Assembly (NCBI RefSeq): GCF_049723235.1
Contig: NZ_JBNARB010000015.1
Location: 1-61,214, forward strand
Direction: 5' to 3'
Source: Thermovenabulum sp049723235
GTDB taxonomy: Bacteria > Bacillota > Thermosediminibacteria > Thermosediminibacterales > Thermosediminibacteraceae
DNA: 61,214 nucleotides
A program made the translations under genes and the position numbers. The notes below the pieces were generated by a model, which worked only from the letters and a program-made list of their open reading frames with translations, was not told the DNA's origin and made no database searches. Positions 17,734 through 26,425 of this stretch are shown piece after piece. How positions within the stretch are numbered: the first letter of the stretch is position 1; each line of letters begins with the position of its first letter.

Positions 17734-19761
17734 TTGGACCTAAATTTGGATGTTCGCTATTTGAAAGGGGTCGGACCGGCAAGAGCGAAACTTTTAAAAG
17801 CCCTTGATATAAAAACCGTTAAAGACCTTTTATTTTTTTTTCCAAGGGACTATATCGATCTCACCCCCATGAAATTGAAGGAAGCGATAGAAGATCAAAA
17901 AACCACTTTTTTTCTTGAGGTGAAGGAACTGGGGCAAGATATAATAACCAGAAGCGGTGTTGTATTAACGAAAATTCCCGTGACGGATGGGGAAAGTGAT
18001 GCAAATTTGGTTTTTTTTAATCAACCTTATATTAAAAGTAATCTATTCAAAAATGAAAAATTAATCGTTATTGGAAAAATAAGGAAGAATTTTGGCGAAT
18101 ATGAAATATTAAGCCCTCAGTACTATAAGGTGAAGGAAGATATAAAAAAAATAAATAAAATTTTACCGGTATATTCCCTTACCAGGGGATTAACCCAGAA
18201 AAATTTACAAAAAATAATAGAAGGAGCTTTTAAGGATTATTATTTATTACTGAAAAGCGAAGAAATATTACCTCAATTTATAACGCAAAAATATGGTTTA
18301 ATGCCCAAGGCAAATGCTATTTATGAAATGCATTTTCCAAAAAACTGGGATAGCCTTAAAAAGGCAAAAGACAGTCTTGCCTTTGAAGAATTATTAATCT
18401 TTCAAATGGGGATGAGAGCTACTAAGGAATATCTTCTCGGAAAAAAGAGGAGCAATATATATAAGGATTTTAATCTCAGCCCTTTTTTAAATAACCTTCC
18501 ATTTAAATTAACCAATGGACAAAAAAGGGTTTTGAAAGAAATTCTTCAGGATCTAAATAGTGAGAAAGTAATGAACAGGCTTTTACAGGGGGATGTAGGC
18601 TCGGGCAAAACAGTTGTAGCAGCCTCCATTATTTACCTCGCATATAAAAACGGATATCAAAGTGCATTTATGGCTCCTACCGAAATTTTAGCACAACAGC
18701 ATTATGAAAATTTAAATAAATTCTTAAATCCTTTTGGAACTAAAGTAGAAATATTGAAAGGGAATATGGGTGCTAAGAGAAAAGAAATATTAGAAAAGAT
18801 TAAAAAAAATCAAATCAGTGTAGTTGTCGGTACCCATGCTCTTTTACAAGAAGATGTAGAATTTGCTAACCTCGGACTTGTTATAACAGATGAGCAACAC
18901 CGGTTTGGTGTCAGGCAAAGGGAAGAATTAGTAAAAAAGGGATTCTATCCCGACGTAATGGTAATGAGTGCTACGCCCATACCAAGAACCTTAGCTCTTA
19001 CTTTATATGCAGATCTTGACATTTCGATAATTAATGAAATGCCTAAGGGCAGAAAAAAAATTGCTACATATTTGGTAAATAGCGAATTAAGACATAGAGT
19101 TTACAAATTTATGATTTCCGAAGTTGAAAAAGGACATCAGGTATATATTATCTGCCCAGCTGTAGAAAAAAATAATTTTGGTCTTTTAAGTGTTGAAGAA
19201 AAATACGATGAAATAGTTAAGGAATTTCCTGATTTAAAAGTAGGCATTCTTCACGGAAAACTAAAAAATGCGGAAAAGGACAAAGTCATGGAAGATTTTT
19301 TATCAAAAAAAATCCAAGTACTTATTAGTACCACAGTTGTAGAAGTTGGAGTCGATGTTCCAAACGCTACTTTGATTATTATTGAAAATGCAGAAAGATT
19401 TGGACTTGCCCAGTTACATCAATTAAGAGGGAGGGTTGGCAGAGGTAATTTGGAATCGTACTGTATATTGATCACCGATTCCCGGGAAGAGGATGCGAGA
19501 GAAAGACTAAAAGTACTTTTAAAAACGTCCGATGGATTCGAAATTGCGCAAAAAGATTTGGAATTGAGAGGGCCAGGAGAATTCTTAGGAGAAAAACAGC
19601 ATGGACTTCCGGAGTTTAAATTTGCAGGATACATAAATAATTTGAAAATGATAGAGGAGACGAAAAAACTGGCTGATTTCATTTACGATAAGGGTTTAAT
19701 TAAGACTAAGGAGTTTGAAAAAATAAGAGAAATAGTAACTGAAAGAATCAGACATTTATAA
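17734..19761 (+). CDS. recG: ATP-dependent DNA helicase RecG
   Basis: Superfamily 2 translocase that reverses stalled forks and resolves branched DNA. The N-terminal wedge/OB domain (about 1-260) starts with YLKGVGPARAKLL. The motor domains show LLQGDVGSGKTVVA, the DEQHRFGVRQRE Walker B motif, MSATPIPRTLALT, and QLRGRVGRG near the end, with the TRG-like ELRGPGEFLGEKQ motif. TTG 17734 is chosen because GTG 17725 overlaps the AGAGGTGG binding site; the resulting 675-aa length is normal. Confidence 0.95.
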   Translation: MDLNLDVRYLKGVGPARAKLLKALDIKTVKDLLFFFPRDYIDLTPMKLKEAIEDQKTTFFLEVKELGQDIITRSGVVLTKIPVTDGESDANLVFFNQPYIKSNLFKNEKLIVIGKIRKNFGEYEILSPQYYKVKEDIKKINKILPVYSLTRGLTQKNLQKIIEGAFKDYYLLLKSEEILPQFITQKYGLMPKANAIYEMHFPKNWDSLKKAKDSLAFEELLIFQMGMRATKEYLLGKKRSNIYKDFNLSPFLNNLPFKLTNGQKRVLKEILQDLNSEKVMNRLLQGDVGSGKTVVAASIIYLAYKNGYQSAFMAPTEILAQQHYENLNKFLNPFGTKVEILKGNMGAKRKEILEKIKKNQISVVVGTHALLQEDVEFANLGLVITDEQHRFGVRQREELVKKGFYPDVMVMSATPIPRTLALTLYADLDISIINEMPKGRKKIATYLVNSELRHRVYKFMISEVEKGHQVYIICPAVEKNNFGLLSVEEKYDEIVKEFPDLKVGILHGKLKNAEKDKVMEDFLSKKIQVLISTTVVEVGVDVPNATLIIIENAERFGLAQLHQLRGRVGRGNLESYCILITDSREEDARERLKVLLKTSDGFEIAQKDLELRGPGEFLGEKQHGLPEFKFAGYINNLKMIEETKKLADFIYDKGLIKTKEFEKIREIVTERIRHL

Positions 19762-19825
19762 AAAAATTCAGAAAAATAATTATTAATAAACTTTGGTATA
19801 ATATCCAGATAGTTCTAGTATGGAG

Positions 19826-19868
19826 TCCTTTTTGCGTGGAATGATAATAGTAGAAAACGCAAAAAGGA
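19826..19868 (+). promoter_or_regulatory. 5'-UTR hairpin occluding the SASP ribosome binding site
   Basis: A perfect 12-bp inverted repeat (TCCTTTTTGCGT 19826-19837 with ACGCAAAAAGGA 19857-19868, 19-nt loop) ends inside the AAAGGAGGTG Shine-Dalgarno sequence, 12 bases before the SASP ATG. Pairing would hide half of the binding site, so the element could act as a translation switch or as a 5' mRNA stabiliser. The structure is seen directly; the function is inferred. Confidence 0.6.
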
Positions 19869-19880
19869 GGTGAAAAAAAG

Positions 19881-20105
19881 ATGGCACTTGGTCAAAAGAG
19901 AAATAAACTCGTAGTTCCCGAAGCAAGGAGAGCTATGGAACAATTCAAAGCTGAAATCGCACGAGAGGTTGGAATTACTGCTCCTCCGGATGGATACTGG
20001 GGAAATTATTCTGCCAGGGATTGCGGTGCAGTAGGAGGCCATATGGTAAAAAGAATGATTGAGGATTATGAAAGACGTTTGAGTGGCGGGACGCCTACTC
20101 AGTAA
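19881..20105 (+). CDS. Alpha/beta-type small acid-soluble spore protein
   Basis: 74-aa DNA-binding protein that saturates spore DNA and protects it from UV and heat. KNKLVVPEA-like (here RNKLVVPEARRAMEQFKAEI), the GPR cleavage region around FKAEIAREVGI, and the GGHMVKRMIEDYE C-terminal block identify the family. AAGGAGGTG precedes ATG 19881. It should be forespore-specific, though I see no clean sigma-G promoter. It is monocistronic: recG ends 119 bp upstream and a strong terminator follows. Confidence 0.95.
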   Translation: MALGQKRNKLVVPEARRAMEQFKAEIAREVGITAPPDGYWGNYSARDCGAVGGHMVKRMIEDYERRLSGGTPTQ

Positions 20106-20116
20106 AAAATAGATAA

Positions 20117-20156
20117 AAAAGAACAGGCTCTGCTTAAAAGCGAGCCTGTTCTTTTA
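20117..20156 (+). terminator. Rho-independent terminator after the SASP gene
   Basis: A 14-bp perfect stem (20117-20130 with 20142-20155) whose 3' arm ends in four T. The A-tract on the 5' side means it may also work weakly in the other direction. Confidence 0.88.
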
Positions 20157-20162
20157 TGCTCT

Positions 20163-20230
20163 AAAAAAAGAGCCGGCAATTTTGCCGGCATGGGAGAGGA
20201 GAAACCGGAGGAAGAGCTTATGGGGATTTC
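20163..20230 (-). ncRNA. csfG: Probable small RNA, CsfG-like
   Basis: Read on the - strand, a pyrimidine-rich segment with two anti-Shine-Dalgarno-like tracts (CTCTTCCTCCGG and TTTCTCCTCTCCC) is followed by the hairpin GCCGGCA/TGCCGGC (20172-20189) and TCTTTTTTT, a complete intrinsic terminator with no open reading frame in front. In B. subtilis the sporulation small RNA csfG lies directly upstream of ylbH (rsmD), exactly the neighbour here, and csfG is described as highly conserved in endospore formers. The 5' end is not defined; the coordinates are approximate. Identification as CsfG rests on position and character, not on a computed match. Confidence 0.6.
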
Positions 20231-20354
20231 ATTATATATAATATTCATTTTAATAAATTTTATACCATATTTTACATAAAATAAAGAGTAATTTATTTAA
20301 AAACAAAAATTGTTGTGTTAGAATTATAATGAGATTTTTGACGGGTGGAATAAA

Positions 20355-20897
20355 ATGAGAATAATAGGTGGTACTTTAAGAGGAAGGAAATTAAAATCCT
20401 TGAAGGGAATGAAAACAAGGCCTACTTCGGCAATGGTCAGGGAAGCTTTGTTTAATATTCTGGGAGAAAAAGTGATCAATTCTATATTTCTCGATGCTTA
20501 TGCAGGGACAGGAGCAGTAGGTATTGAAGCTATAAGTCGCGGAGCTAAAAAAGTATATTTTATTGAAAAGGACAAAGAAGCCTGCAGAGTGATAAAAGAA
20601 AATATCAAAACTCTTGGAGTCGTGGATCAGGCGGTAATTATAAGAGGAGAAATTCCGGAAATCTTTTATAGTATTACGGAAAAAGATGATTTTGATATTA
20701 TATTTCTTGACCCACCCTATGGAGATTTTAATATTGCCTGTATAAACACTCTGAAAGAGGAAGGATTTATAAGAACCAATACCCTGGTAATTTTACAGTG
20801 TTCTTTTAATGAAAAAATAAATTTAACTGAAGAATTTTCTGTAATAAAAGAAAAAAAATACGGCATTACAAAACTTATTTTTTTTAGGAGGAATTGA
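20355..20897 (+). CDS. rsmD: 16S rRNA m2G966 methyltransferase RsmD
   Basis: SAM-dependent N2-guanine methyltransferase acting on the 30S head. The 180-aa protein begins MRIIGGTLRGRKLK and has the SAM site LDAYAGTGAVGIEAISRGA and the catalytic motif LDPPYGDF. The coaD start lies 2 bases after its stop. It corresponds to ylbH of Bacillus. Confidence 0.95.
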   Translation: MRIIGGTLRGRKLKSLKGMKTRPTSAMVREALFNILGEKVINSIFLDAYAGTGAVGIEAISRGAKKVYFIEKDKEACRVIKENIKTLGVVDQAVIIRGEIPEIFYSITEKDDFDIIFLDPPYGDFNIACINTLKEEGFIRTNTLVILQCSFNEKINLTEEFSVIKEKKYGITKLIFFRRN

Positions 20898-20898
20898 A

Positions 20899-21381
20899 GT
20901 GAAAATAGCGATTTATCCCGGTAGTTTTGATCCCATTACAAACGGTCATATTGATGTGATCGAAAGGAGTTCTAAACTATTTGATCGTATTATTGTTGCG
21001 GTTTTAAAAAATCCCAACAAAAAGCCTTTATTTACGGTAGAGGAAAGAATTGAAATGATAAAAGAGGCAACAAAAAATATAGAAAATGTGGAAGTGGAAT
21101 CCTTCAGCGGCTTGCTGGTAGATTTTGCCAGGATGAAAAATGCCAAAATTATCGTAAAAGGATTGAGAGCGGTTTCCGACTTTGAATACGAATTTCAAAT
21201 GGCTTTAATGAATAAAAAATTAGACAGTGAAATTGAAACGGTATTTATTATGACAAATGTCAGGTATTCTTACTTAAGTTCGAGCGTGGTAAAAGAAGTT
21301 GCTGGTTTTGGCGGCTGTATAAAGGATTTGGTACCGCCTCATGTAGAAATGAAATTAAAAGAAAAAATCTGTAAAATTTAA
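20899..21381 (+). CDS. coaD: Phosphopantetheine adenylyltransferase
   Basis: Adenylates 4'-phosphopantetheine, the penultimate CoA step. The HxGH-type nucleotidyltransferase signature appears as YPGSFDPITNGHIDVI, and YSYLSSSVVKEVA marks the C-terminal ATP-binding part. 160 aa is normal. Start is GTG 20899, with TTAGGAGGAATTG upstream. The window thus encodes coaBC and coaD, in separate clusters. Confidence 0.96.
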   Translation: MKIAIYPGSFDPITNGHIDVIERSSKLFDRIIVAVLKNPNKKPLFTVEERIEMIKEATKNIENVEVESFSGLLVDFARMKNAKIIVKGLRAVSDFEYEFQMALMNKKLDSEIETVFIMTNVRYSYLSSSVVKEVAGFGGCIKDLVPPHVEMKLKEKICKI

Positions 21382-21395
21382 AGGAGTGGAAACTG

Positions 21396-21842
21396 ATGGA
21401 TACTTATTATTATATTGAACAAATCCAAAAAATGATAACTGAAGCTTCAAAACTTCCTTTTTCCAACAAAATTGTTATCGATCACGATAAAATTTTACAA
21501 TTACTGGATGAATTGATTAAATCCCTTCCAGAAGAAATAAAAAAATCCAAAAAGATTTTAGAAGAAAGACAAAACATCTTACTTGAGGCTCAGCGAGAAG
21601 GAGAGATGATTATAAAAGAAGCAAAGGAATATATTGAAAAGATGGTGGATCAAAATGAGATTATCAAGCTTGCAAAAGAAAAATCCGAAGAGATATTAAC
21701 CAATGCAAAAAAGACCGCAAGGGAAATAAGAGTTGGTGCTAACAAATATGCGGATGAAGTTTTAGAAGAATTGGAAAATCAGTTGCAAAAAATTCTCCAA
21801 TCGGTCAGAAAGGGAAGGGAAGAGTTAAACAGCAAATTATAG
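21396..21842 (+). CDS. Coiled-coil protein of unknown function
   Basis: 148 aa, strongly charged and predicted nearly all alpha-helical. Residues 45-148 are a long Glu/Lys/Gln-rich heptad stretch resembling stalk proteins such as ATP synthase b or V-ATPase E/G subunits, which is why relatives are often labelled ATPase. There is no P-loop, signal peptide or membrane helix, so I do not accept an enzymatic label. It lies 14 bases after coaD in the same direction. Its stop codon abuts the stop codon of the convergent ylbJ with no base between. A scaffold or cell-division role would be speculation. Confidence 0.75.
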   Translation: MDTYYYIEQIQKMITEASKLPFSNKIVIDHDKILQLLDELIKSLPEEIKKSKKILEERQNILLEAQREGEMIIKEAKEYIEKMVDQNEIIKLAKEKSEEILTNAKKTAREIRVGANKYADEVLEELENQLQKILQSVRKGREELNSKL

Positions 21843-23102
21843 CTACTTTTTAATTACTTTAAATCCAAAGACTTCGAACCCCTTCCAAAGGTATATTATT
21901 ATTGAAGATATAATTAGTATGAATATTAGTAAAGCAAAAACCTGACTTGAAATCGAAAAAATTGACCACCAGCTTTCCGGAGTATTCTTGGGAGCAACCG
22001 CGAAGACGGGTAAGGACAGATCATTATAATTATTTATCGGAATACCCATCAATATGTAGGATGTTATACCTGCAAAAATTGCATGCAAGAATCTTGCAAT
22101 TACATAAGTTGTTATTTTTATATCTGTATCACTAACCATACTCATTACCTGAAAATGTACCGAAAGTCCGCTCCAGGCTATTATAGCACTTGCTATAATA
22201 ACCCTATCCAATAAAGGTGCTTGAGCCTGGCTTGCTAATTGAGTGCCCAGCGTAATTTCAAAGGTTCCGCTGATTACAGCCTGGGATAAATTTGGATTTA
22301 TACCTATTAATGATAACACCTTCCCAATAAAAGGAACAAAAAGCGAAATAATTCCTGCTACAGTTAGTATACGAATTATTACTGAAAAAAGGATTATAAA
22401 TCCTAAAATCAAAAGCAAAGAGTTTATAGAATCTTTTATACAATCCCCGAGCATTTTTCCAATGGGTCTTTCGTCTTCTTTTCTCGCTCTTAAGAGCTCT
22501 TTAACAGCTTTTAATAGTATGTTTTCCTTTTTTTTAACAGATCCGATTGATTCGGTTCTGGGAGAATTGAAAGCATAAAACTTTAAAATTACCCCTAAGA
22601 TTAATGCAGAAATATAATGAGATAATGCTATGATTGAACCCAATCGAACATCTTTAAACATTCCAACGGCTACAGCACCTACCATAAAAAGAGGGTCTGC
22701 GGTGTTGGTAAAAGACATTAACCTTTCTGCTTCATAAGTGTTACAAATTTTTTTCTTTACTAACTTTCCTGTAAGCATTGCTCCAAGGGGATAACCGCTG
22801 GCTAAACCCATTGCCATTACGAAAGAACCGGCACCGGGAACATTAAAAATAGGCCTCATCATTGGTTCAAGAAGTACTCCCATGAAATGAACAACACCCA
22901 GTCCCATTAATAGTTGGGAACCTATAAAAAATGGAAGGAGAGCCGGAAGAACAATATTAAACCATACATCTAAGCCTTCAAATGCAGCTTTGAAGGCTTC
23001 TTCAGGGTATCGAACTATAGAAATGGTAATCACTACTGCAATTATCGGTAATATTAGCTGGCTTATTTTAGATAAGCGGCTTTTTTGTATTTTAAAACGC
23101 AT
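21843..23102 (-). CDS. ylbJ: Sporulation integral membrane protein YlbJ
   Basis: 419-aa polytopic membrane protein with a nucleoside-transporter-gate-like fold. In B. subtilis ylbJ is sigma-E controlled and needed for heat-resistant spores. Visible features include the N-terminal helix, the LPALLPFFIGSQLLMGLG segment, GLASGYPLGAMLTGKLV and paired gate-like repeats. AGGAGGCATCACTT precedes the ATG on the - strand. It lies opposite to its neighbours coaD and ylbK, and its stop abuts the coiled-coil gene's stop. Confidence 0.92.
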   Translation of the reverse strand: MRFKIQKSRLSKISQLILPIIAVVITISIVRYPEEAFKAAFEGLDVWFNIVLPALLPFFIGSQLLMGLGVVHFMGVLLEPMMRPIFNVPGAGSFVMAMGLASGYPLGAMLTGKLVKKKICNTYEAERLMSFTNTADPLFMVGAVAVGMFKDVRLGSIIALSHYISALILGVILKFYAFNSPRTESIGSVKKKENILLKAVKELLRARKEDERPIGKMLGDCIKDSINSLLLILGFIILFSVIIRILTVAGIISLFVPFIGKVLSLIGINPNLSQAVISGTFEITLGTQLASQAQAPLLDRVIIASAIIAWSGLSVHFQVMSMVSDTDIKITTYVIARFLHAIFAGITSYILMGIPINNYNDLSLPVFAVAPKNTPESWWSIFSISSQVFALLIFILIISSIIIYLWKGFEVFGFKVIKK

Positions 23103-23206
23103 AAGTGATGCCTCCTAAAAAAATTTAATAATAAGTCAACTTTATTTTATATAGAAATATATATTTTTGTATTTTTTCCGATATTCGTTTATAAGGGGGA
23201 AAAATT

Positions 23207-23986
23207 TTGGAAAAAAAAATAGGTCTTGCCCTGGGTTCAGGAGCTGCAAAGGGATATGCCCATATTGGGGCATTAAAGGTTCTGGAGGAATACAAAATAC
23301 CAATACATATAATTACGGGTTCAAGTATTGGAAGTTTAATTGGGGCATTATATGCTTCAGGTATAAATATTAAAATTATTGAAGGTTTAGCATATAATAT
23401 AAAAAGGCGTCATTTTCTTGATATTACTCTACCGCGCTCGGGATTAATCGCTGGCAATAAAATATATGAGATGTTAAGATTGCTTACAAAGGATAAAGAC
23501 TTTTCAGAGCTTCGAATTCCCCTTGGAGTTGCAGTTACGGAACTGAAATCAAAAAAACTGTTAATTTTACGGGAAGGCAATGTGGCTTTCGCAGTCAGAG
23601 CCAGCATATCAATACCGGGTATTTTTAACCCTGTCCTTACTCAGGATGGAAAAATTTTAGTAGATGGCGGGGTTTTAGAAAGGGTACCGGGTAAAGCGGC
23701 AAGAGAAATGGGTGCTGATATCGTGATCGGGGTGGAACTGGGATTTAGCGAACGAAAGAATTTAAATACCATATATGATATTTTGTTTGAAACTTTTGAT
23801 ATAATGGGCAGGGAAATACAGAATTTAAAAGGCTATGATTGTGACATTTTAATTACCCCTCGTTTAGAAAAAGTAAATCCTATGGCTTTTGGGGAACCCG
23901 AATATTGTATAGAAGAAGGGAAGAGAGCCACCTTAGAGGCAATTCCCCGTATACTATCATTACTGGAGGAAAAATGCTATGAATAA
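23207..23986 (+). CDS. ylbK: Patatin-like phospholipase/esterase (YlbK/RssA type)
   Basis: Serine acyl hydrolase with the patatin dyad: the oxyanion motif GSGAAKGYAHIGAL, the nucleophile in GSSIGSLIG and the aspartate in VDGGVLERVP. 259 aa matches the short bacterial RssA/YlbK class. No signal peptide is seen, so it acts in the cytosol or at the membrane surface; the substrate is unknown. Start is TTG 23207 behind AAGGGGGAAA. It overlaps ylbL by 8 bp, implying coupling. Confidence 0.9.
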   Translation: MEKKIGLALGSGAAKGYAHIGALKVLEEYKIPIHIITGSSIGSLIGALYASGINIKIIEGLAYNIKRRHFLDITLPRSGLIAGNKIYEMLRLLTKDKDFSELRIPLGVAVTELKSKKLLILREGNVAFAVRASISIPGIFNPVLTQDGKILVDGGVLERVPGKAAREMGADIVIGVELGFSERKNLNTIYDILFETFDIMGREIQNLKGYDCDILITPRLEKVNPMAFGEPEYCIEEGKRATLEAIPRILSLLEEKCYE

Positions 23987-24980
23987 TTTTTTAAAGAAAA
24001 ATTTTAAAACATTAATAATTACCTTGGTGATACTTTTTGCTTTAAATTTTTATTTGAGTGAAAATTATTCTATTATTGCACCGGGAATTACCGTTGATTT
24101 AAAACAGATTGTCTCCGTTGAAGGAGGAGACAAAGAAGAAAAAGGGGCATTTTATTTGACTACAGTCTCTACAAGGGATGTAAATATTCCTCTTTTCCTT
24201 TATGCTTTTTTAAGTCCTTCTGTAGAAATAGAAAAAAAAGAAGATATAATACCTCCGGGTTGGGATATGAAGAAATACATCGAATATATGAAGCAGTGGA
24301 TGGAAGAAAGTCAGAAAATTGCCGAGGTAGTTGCTCTTAAAAAAGCAGGTTTTAATCCACAGATTTTAGGAAATGGAGCAAAAGTAGTGGAAGTAATTGA
24401 AGATAGCCCGGCAAAAGGAAAAATATTTCCCGGAGATGTAGTGAAAAAAGTTGATGGGGAGAAAATAAATATAGCAGAGGAAATGATAAAAAAAGTTTCA
24501 AATAGAAAGGTGGGGGATCCCGTAACCTTAGAGATTGATAGGGAAGGGGAGAAAAAGGTTATAACTATTCCCACTATTGAGAGTAAAACAGAAAAAGGTA
24601 AAGCAATGGTGGGGCTTCTAATTACCACAATGGATTGGAAGCCAATATTACCAAAAAAAATTATTATAAATACAGGTGAAATAAGTGGCCCGTCGGCAGG
24701 TCTAATGTTTACTCTGGAAATATTAAACCAGCTATTACCGGGGGATTTAACAAAAGGTAAAAAAATAGCTGGAACGGGTACTATCAGCTTAGATGGAACT
24801 GTTGGAGAAATAGGCGGAGTAAAACAAAAGGTTTTAGCAGCTTACAGGGATAAAGCGGAAATATTTTTTGTGCCTGTTAAAAATGCTGATGATGCTAAAA
24901 AAGCAGCAAAAAACTTAAATATAAAAATTGTTCCGGTGAATAATATAGATGAAGTATTGAATTATTTAAGATCAATGTAA
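23979..24980 (+). CDS. ylbL: Membrane-anchored PDZ/Lon-like serine protease YlbL
   Basis: 333 aa: an N-terminal membrane anchor (about 9-27), a PDZ domain (about 120-200, with the AKVVEVIEDSPAKG groove) and a C-terminal S16 Lon-type protease domain (about 210-333). The catalytic Ser lies in GEISGPSAGLMFTLEIL and the catalytic Lys in GVKQKVLAA, giving the Ser-Lys dyad without an ATPase module. In B. subtilis YlbL acts in cell-division control after DNA damage. It follows ylbK by overlap and ends convergently with tmcAL. Confidence 0.92.
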   Translation: MNNFLKKNFKTLIITLVILFALNFYLSENYSIIAPGITVDLKQIVSVEGGDKEEKGAFYLTTVSTRDVNIPLFLYAFLSPSVEIEKKEDIIPPGWDMKKYIEYMKQWMEESQKIAEVVALKKAGFNPQILGNGAKVVEVIEDSPAKGKIFPGDVVKKVDGEKINIAEEMIKKVSNRKVGDPVTLEIDREGEKKVITIPTIESKTEKGKAMVGLLITTMDWKPILPKKIIINTGEISGPSAGLMFTLEILNQLLPGDLTKGKKIAGTGTISLDGTVGEIGGVKQKVLAAYRDKAEIFFVPVKNADDAKKAAKNLNIKIVPVNNIDEVLNYLRSM

Positions 24981-24992
24981 AAATAAGGATTA

Positions 24993-26240
24993 TTAAATTA
25001 TTATAGGTTTTTTGAAATAATCTAAACCGAAAATTCGTTGCTCCTTGGAAGGTCTTGCCAGGGAATAAATATCCGATGCCAAAATATCTTTTTCTATTTT
25101 TTTCTTTTGTTCGTCTTTCAATTTATTAATATCTTTCGCGGAAATAACGATTGGCAAAGAAGATCTTTTTTCAATTTCTTTAATTAGAGAAAAACCTTTT
25201 TTAGAAAATCCGAGAATTCTAATATAATTAGGTTTACGGCAGTTTATATCTTTTTCGGTAATATTTAAAAGTATTTGAGTAAGAATTCTCCTTATTCTGG
25301 TTTCGGGATATCTTTTAGTCTTGATATTATCTATTAATTCATAGATATTTTTTGATCTTTTAACGGCATTCTGAATTCTTCTGTCGAGGCCTTCTTTGAT
25401 ATCAAAATACAAATTGAAATCTTCCCGGGACATTTTTAAAAGTGTGGCGAATATTATCTCCTCAAAATTTTCAAAAAACACCGGTCCTCTTTTCAATTCA
25501 ATTTCATTTTTTATGATATCTAAGGTAAAACAAGGTAAAGAATTTTTTAATTCCTGGTTTTCGTTAATATTTTGGATATTTGGATTTTCTTTTAAAAATC
25601 GCCTTACAGCAGTAGCGCTGGGAATGGGTTTTATTTCTAATTCATGGTAGGATGAGCCTTTTCGTAAAATAGGAAGAATGTCAATGGGATAACCATTTTT
25701 CAAAATAGCTTTACAGTATTCAATTCCAAGTATAAAATTTGGCTTTTTCAACAAAATCGAAAGATCATTTTTTGGAAATTCATCTTTCAGTAATTCAATT
25801 AAAGCGGCTTCTCTTGCAGATGGGAAGGACAACCCTTTTTTTAAATTGCTTTTTAGTTCCTGCTTAAAGAGTGGAGGCTCATTTATAAGGATTTCTGCAA
25901 TTTTAATTAATTCTTTTTCTTTTTTTTCCTCCACTCCAAAACTTAAATAATTGACTATCTTCATTTCACCCAATAAATTGATGGCACCCTCGGCAAAAAT
26001 TTCAGCAGTGCTTGCAGAAAATATTACCGGTAATTCTACTACCATATCTGCTCCACCTTTTAAAGCCATATAAGTTCTTGCCCATTTATCAAAAATCGCT
26101 GGTTCTCCTCTTTGTACGAAATTTCCACTCATTGCAATTATTATTGCATCCGGATTAAATTCTTCTTTTATTTTATTCAAATGATAGTAATGCCCGTTAT
26201 GAAACGGGTTGTATTCCGCAATAATTCCGATTATTTTCAT
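24993..26240 (-). CDS. tmcAL: tRNA(Met) cytidine acetate ligase TmcAL (YlbM)
   Basis: Forms N4-acetylcytidine in the anticodon of elongator tRNA-Met using acetate and ATP. The N-terminal nucleotidyltransferase motif GIIAEYNPFHNGHYYHL and the MSGNFVQRGEPAIFDKW segment are diagnostic. 415 aa is normal. Like YlbM in Bacillus it is opposite to the flanking genes. It sits upstream of pta-ackA, whose product pathway makes acetate. Confidence 0.93.
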   Translation of the reverse strand: MKIIGIIAEYNPFHNGHYYHLNKIKEEFNPDAIIIAMSGNFVQRGEPAIFDKWARTYMALKGGADMVVELPVIFSASTAEIFAEGAINLLGEMKIVNYLSFGVEEKKEKELIKIAEILINEPPLFKQELKSNLKKGLSFPSAREAALIELLKDEFPKNDLSILLKKPNFILGIEYCKAILKNGYPIDILPILRKGSSYHELEIKPIPSATAVRRFLKENPNIQNINENQELKNSLPCFTLDIIKNEIELKRGPVFFENFEEIIFATLLKMSREDFNLYFDIKEGLDRRIQNAVKRSKNIYELIDNIKTKRYPETRIRRILTQILLNITEKDINCRKPNYIRILGFSKKGFSLIKEIEKRSSLPIVISAKDINKLKDEQKKKIEKDILASDIYSLARPSKEQRIFGLDYFKKPIII

Positions 26241-26336
26241 TATTTACCTCCTAAGGCAAATGGATTTGATTTACTACAATTAAAATAATAAAATTGTTCA
26301 GCAGGAAAATCAAATTTTTTATAGAATCTATTACTC

Positions 26337-26379
26337 TGTGATTTAAATCACTTGTATTTAGTATCCAAGATGATATATT
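26337..26379 (+). promoter_or_regulatory. pta promoter with CRP/FNR-type operator
   Basis: The perfect 14-bp palindrome GTGATTTAAATCAC (26338-26351) fits the CRP/FNR pattern TGTGA-N6-TCACA with one end mismatch. It abuts TTGTAT (26352-26357), followed after 16 bp by TATATT (26374-26379). With transcription starting about 7 bases after the -10 box, the palindrome centre lies near -41.5, the standard class II activator position. The regulator gene is not in the window. Confidence 0.6.
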
Positions 26380-26425
26380 ATTATTTTTGGTTGGATTAAA
26401 TAATTATCTGAAAGGGGATTTACAT

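Noticed and set aside
20163..20230. A + strand gene or riboswitch between the SASP gene and rsmD
   Set aside because: The + strand reading has no frame, and the T-run with the hairpin is oriented for the - strand, so the transcript is more likely antisense to this direction.
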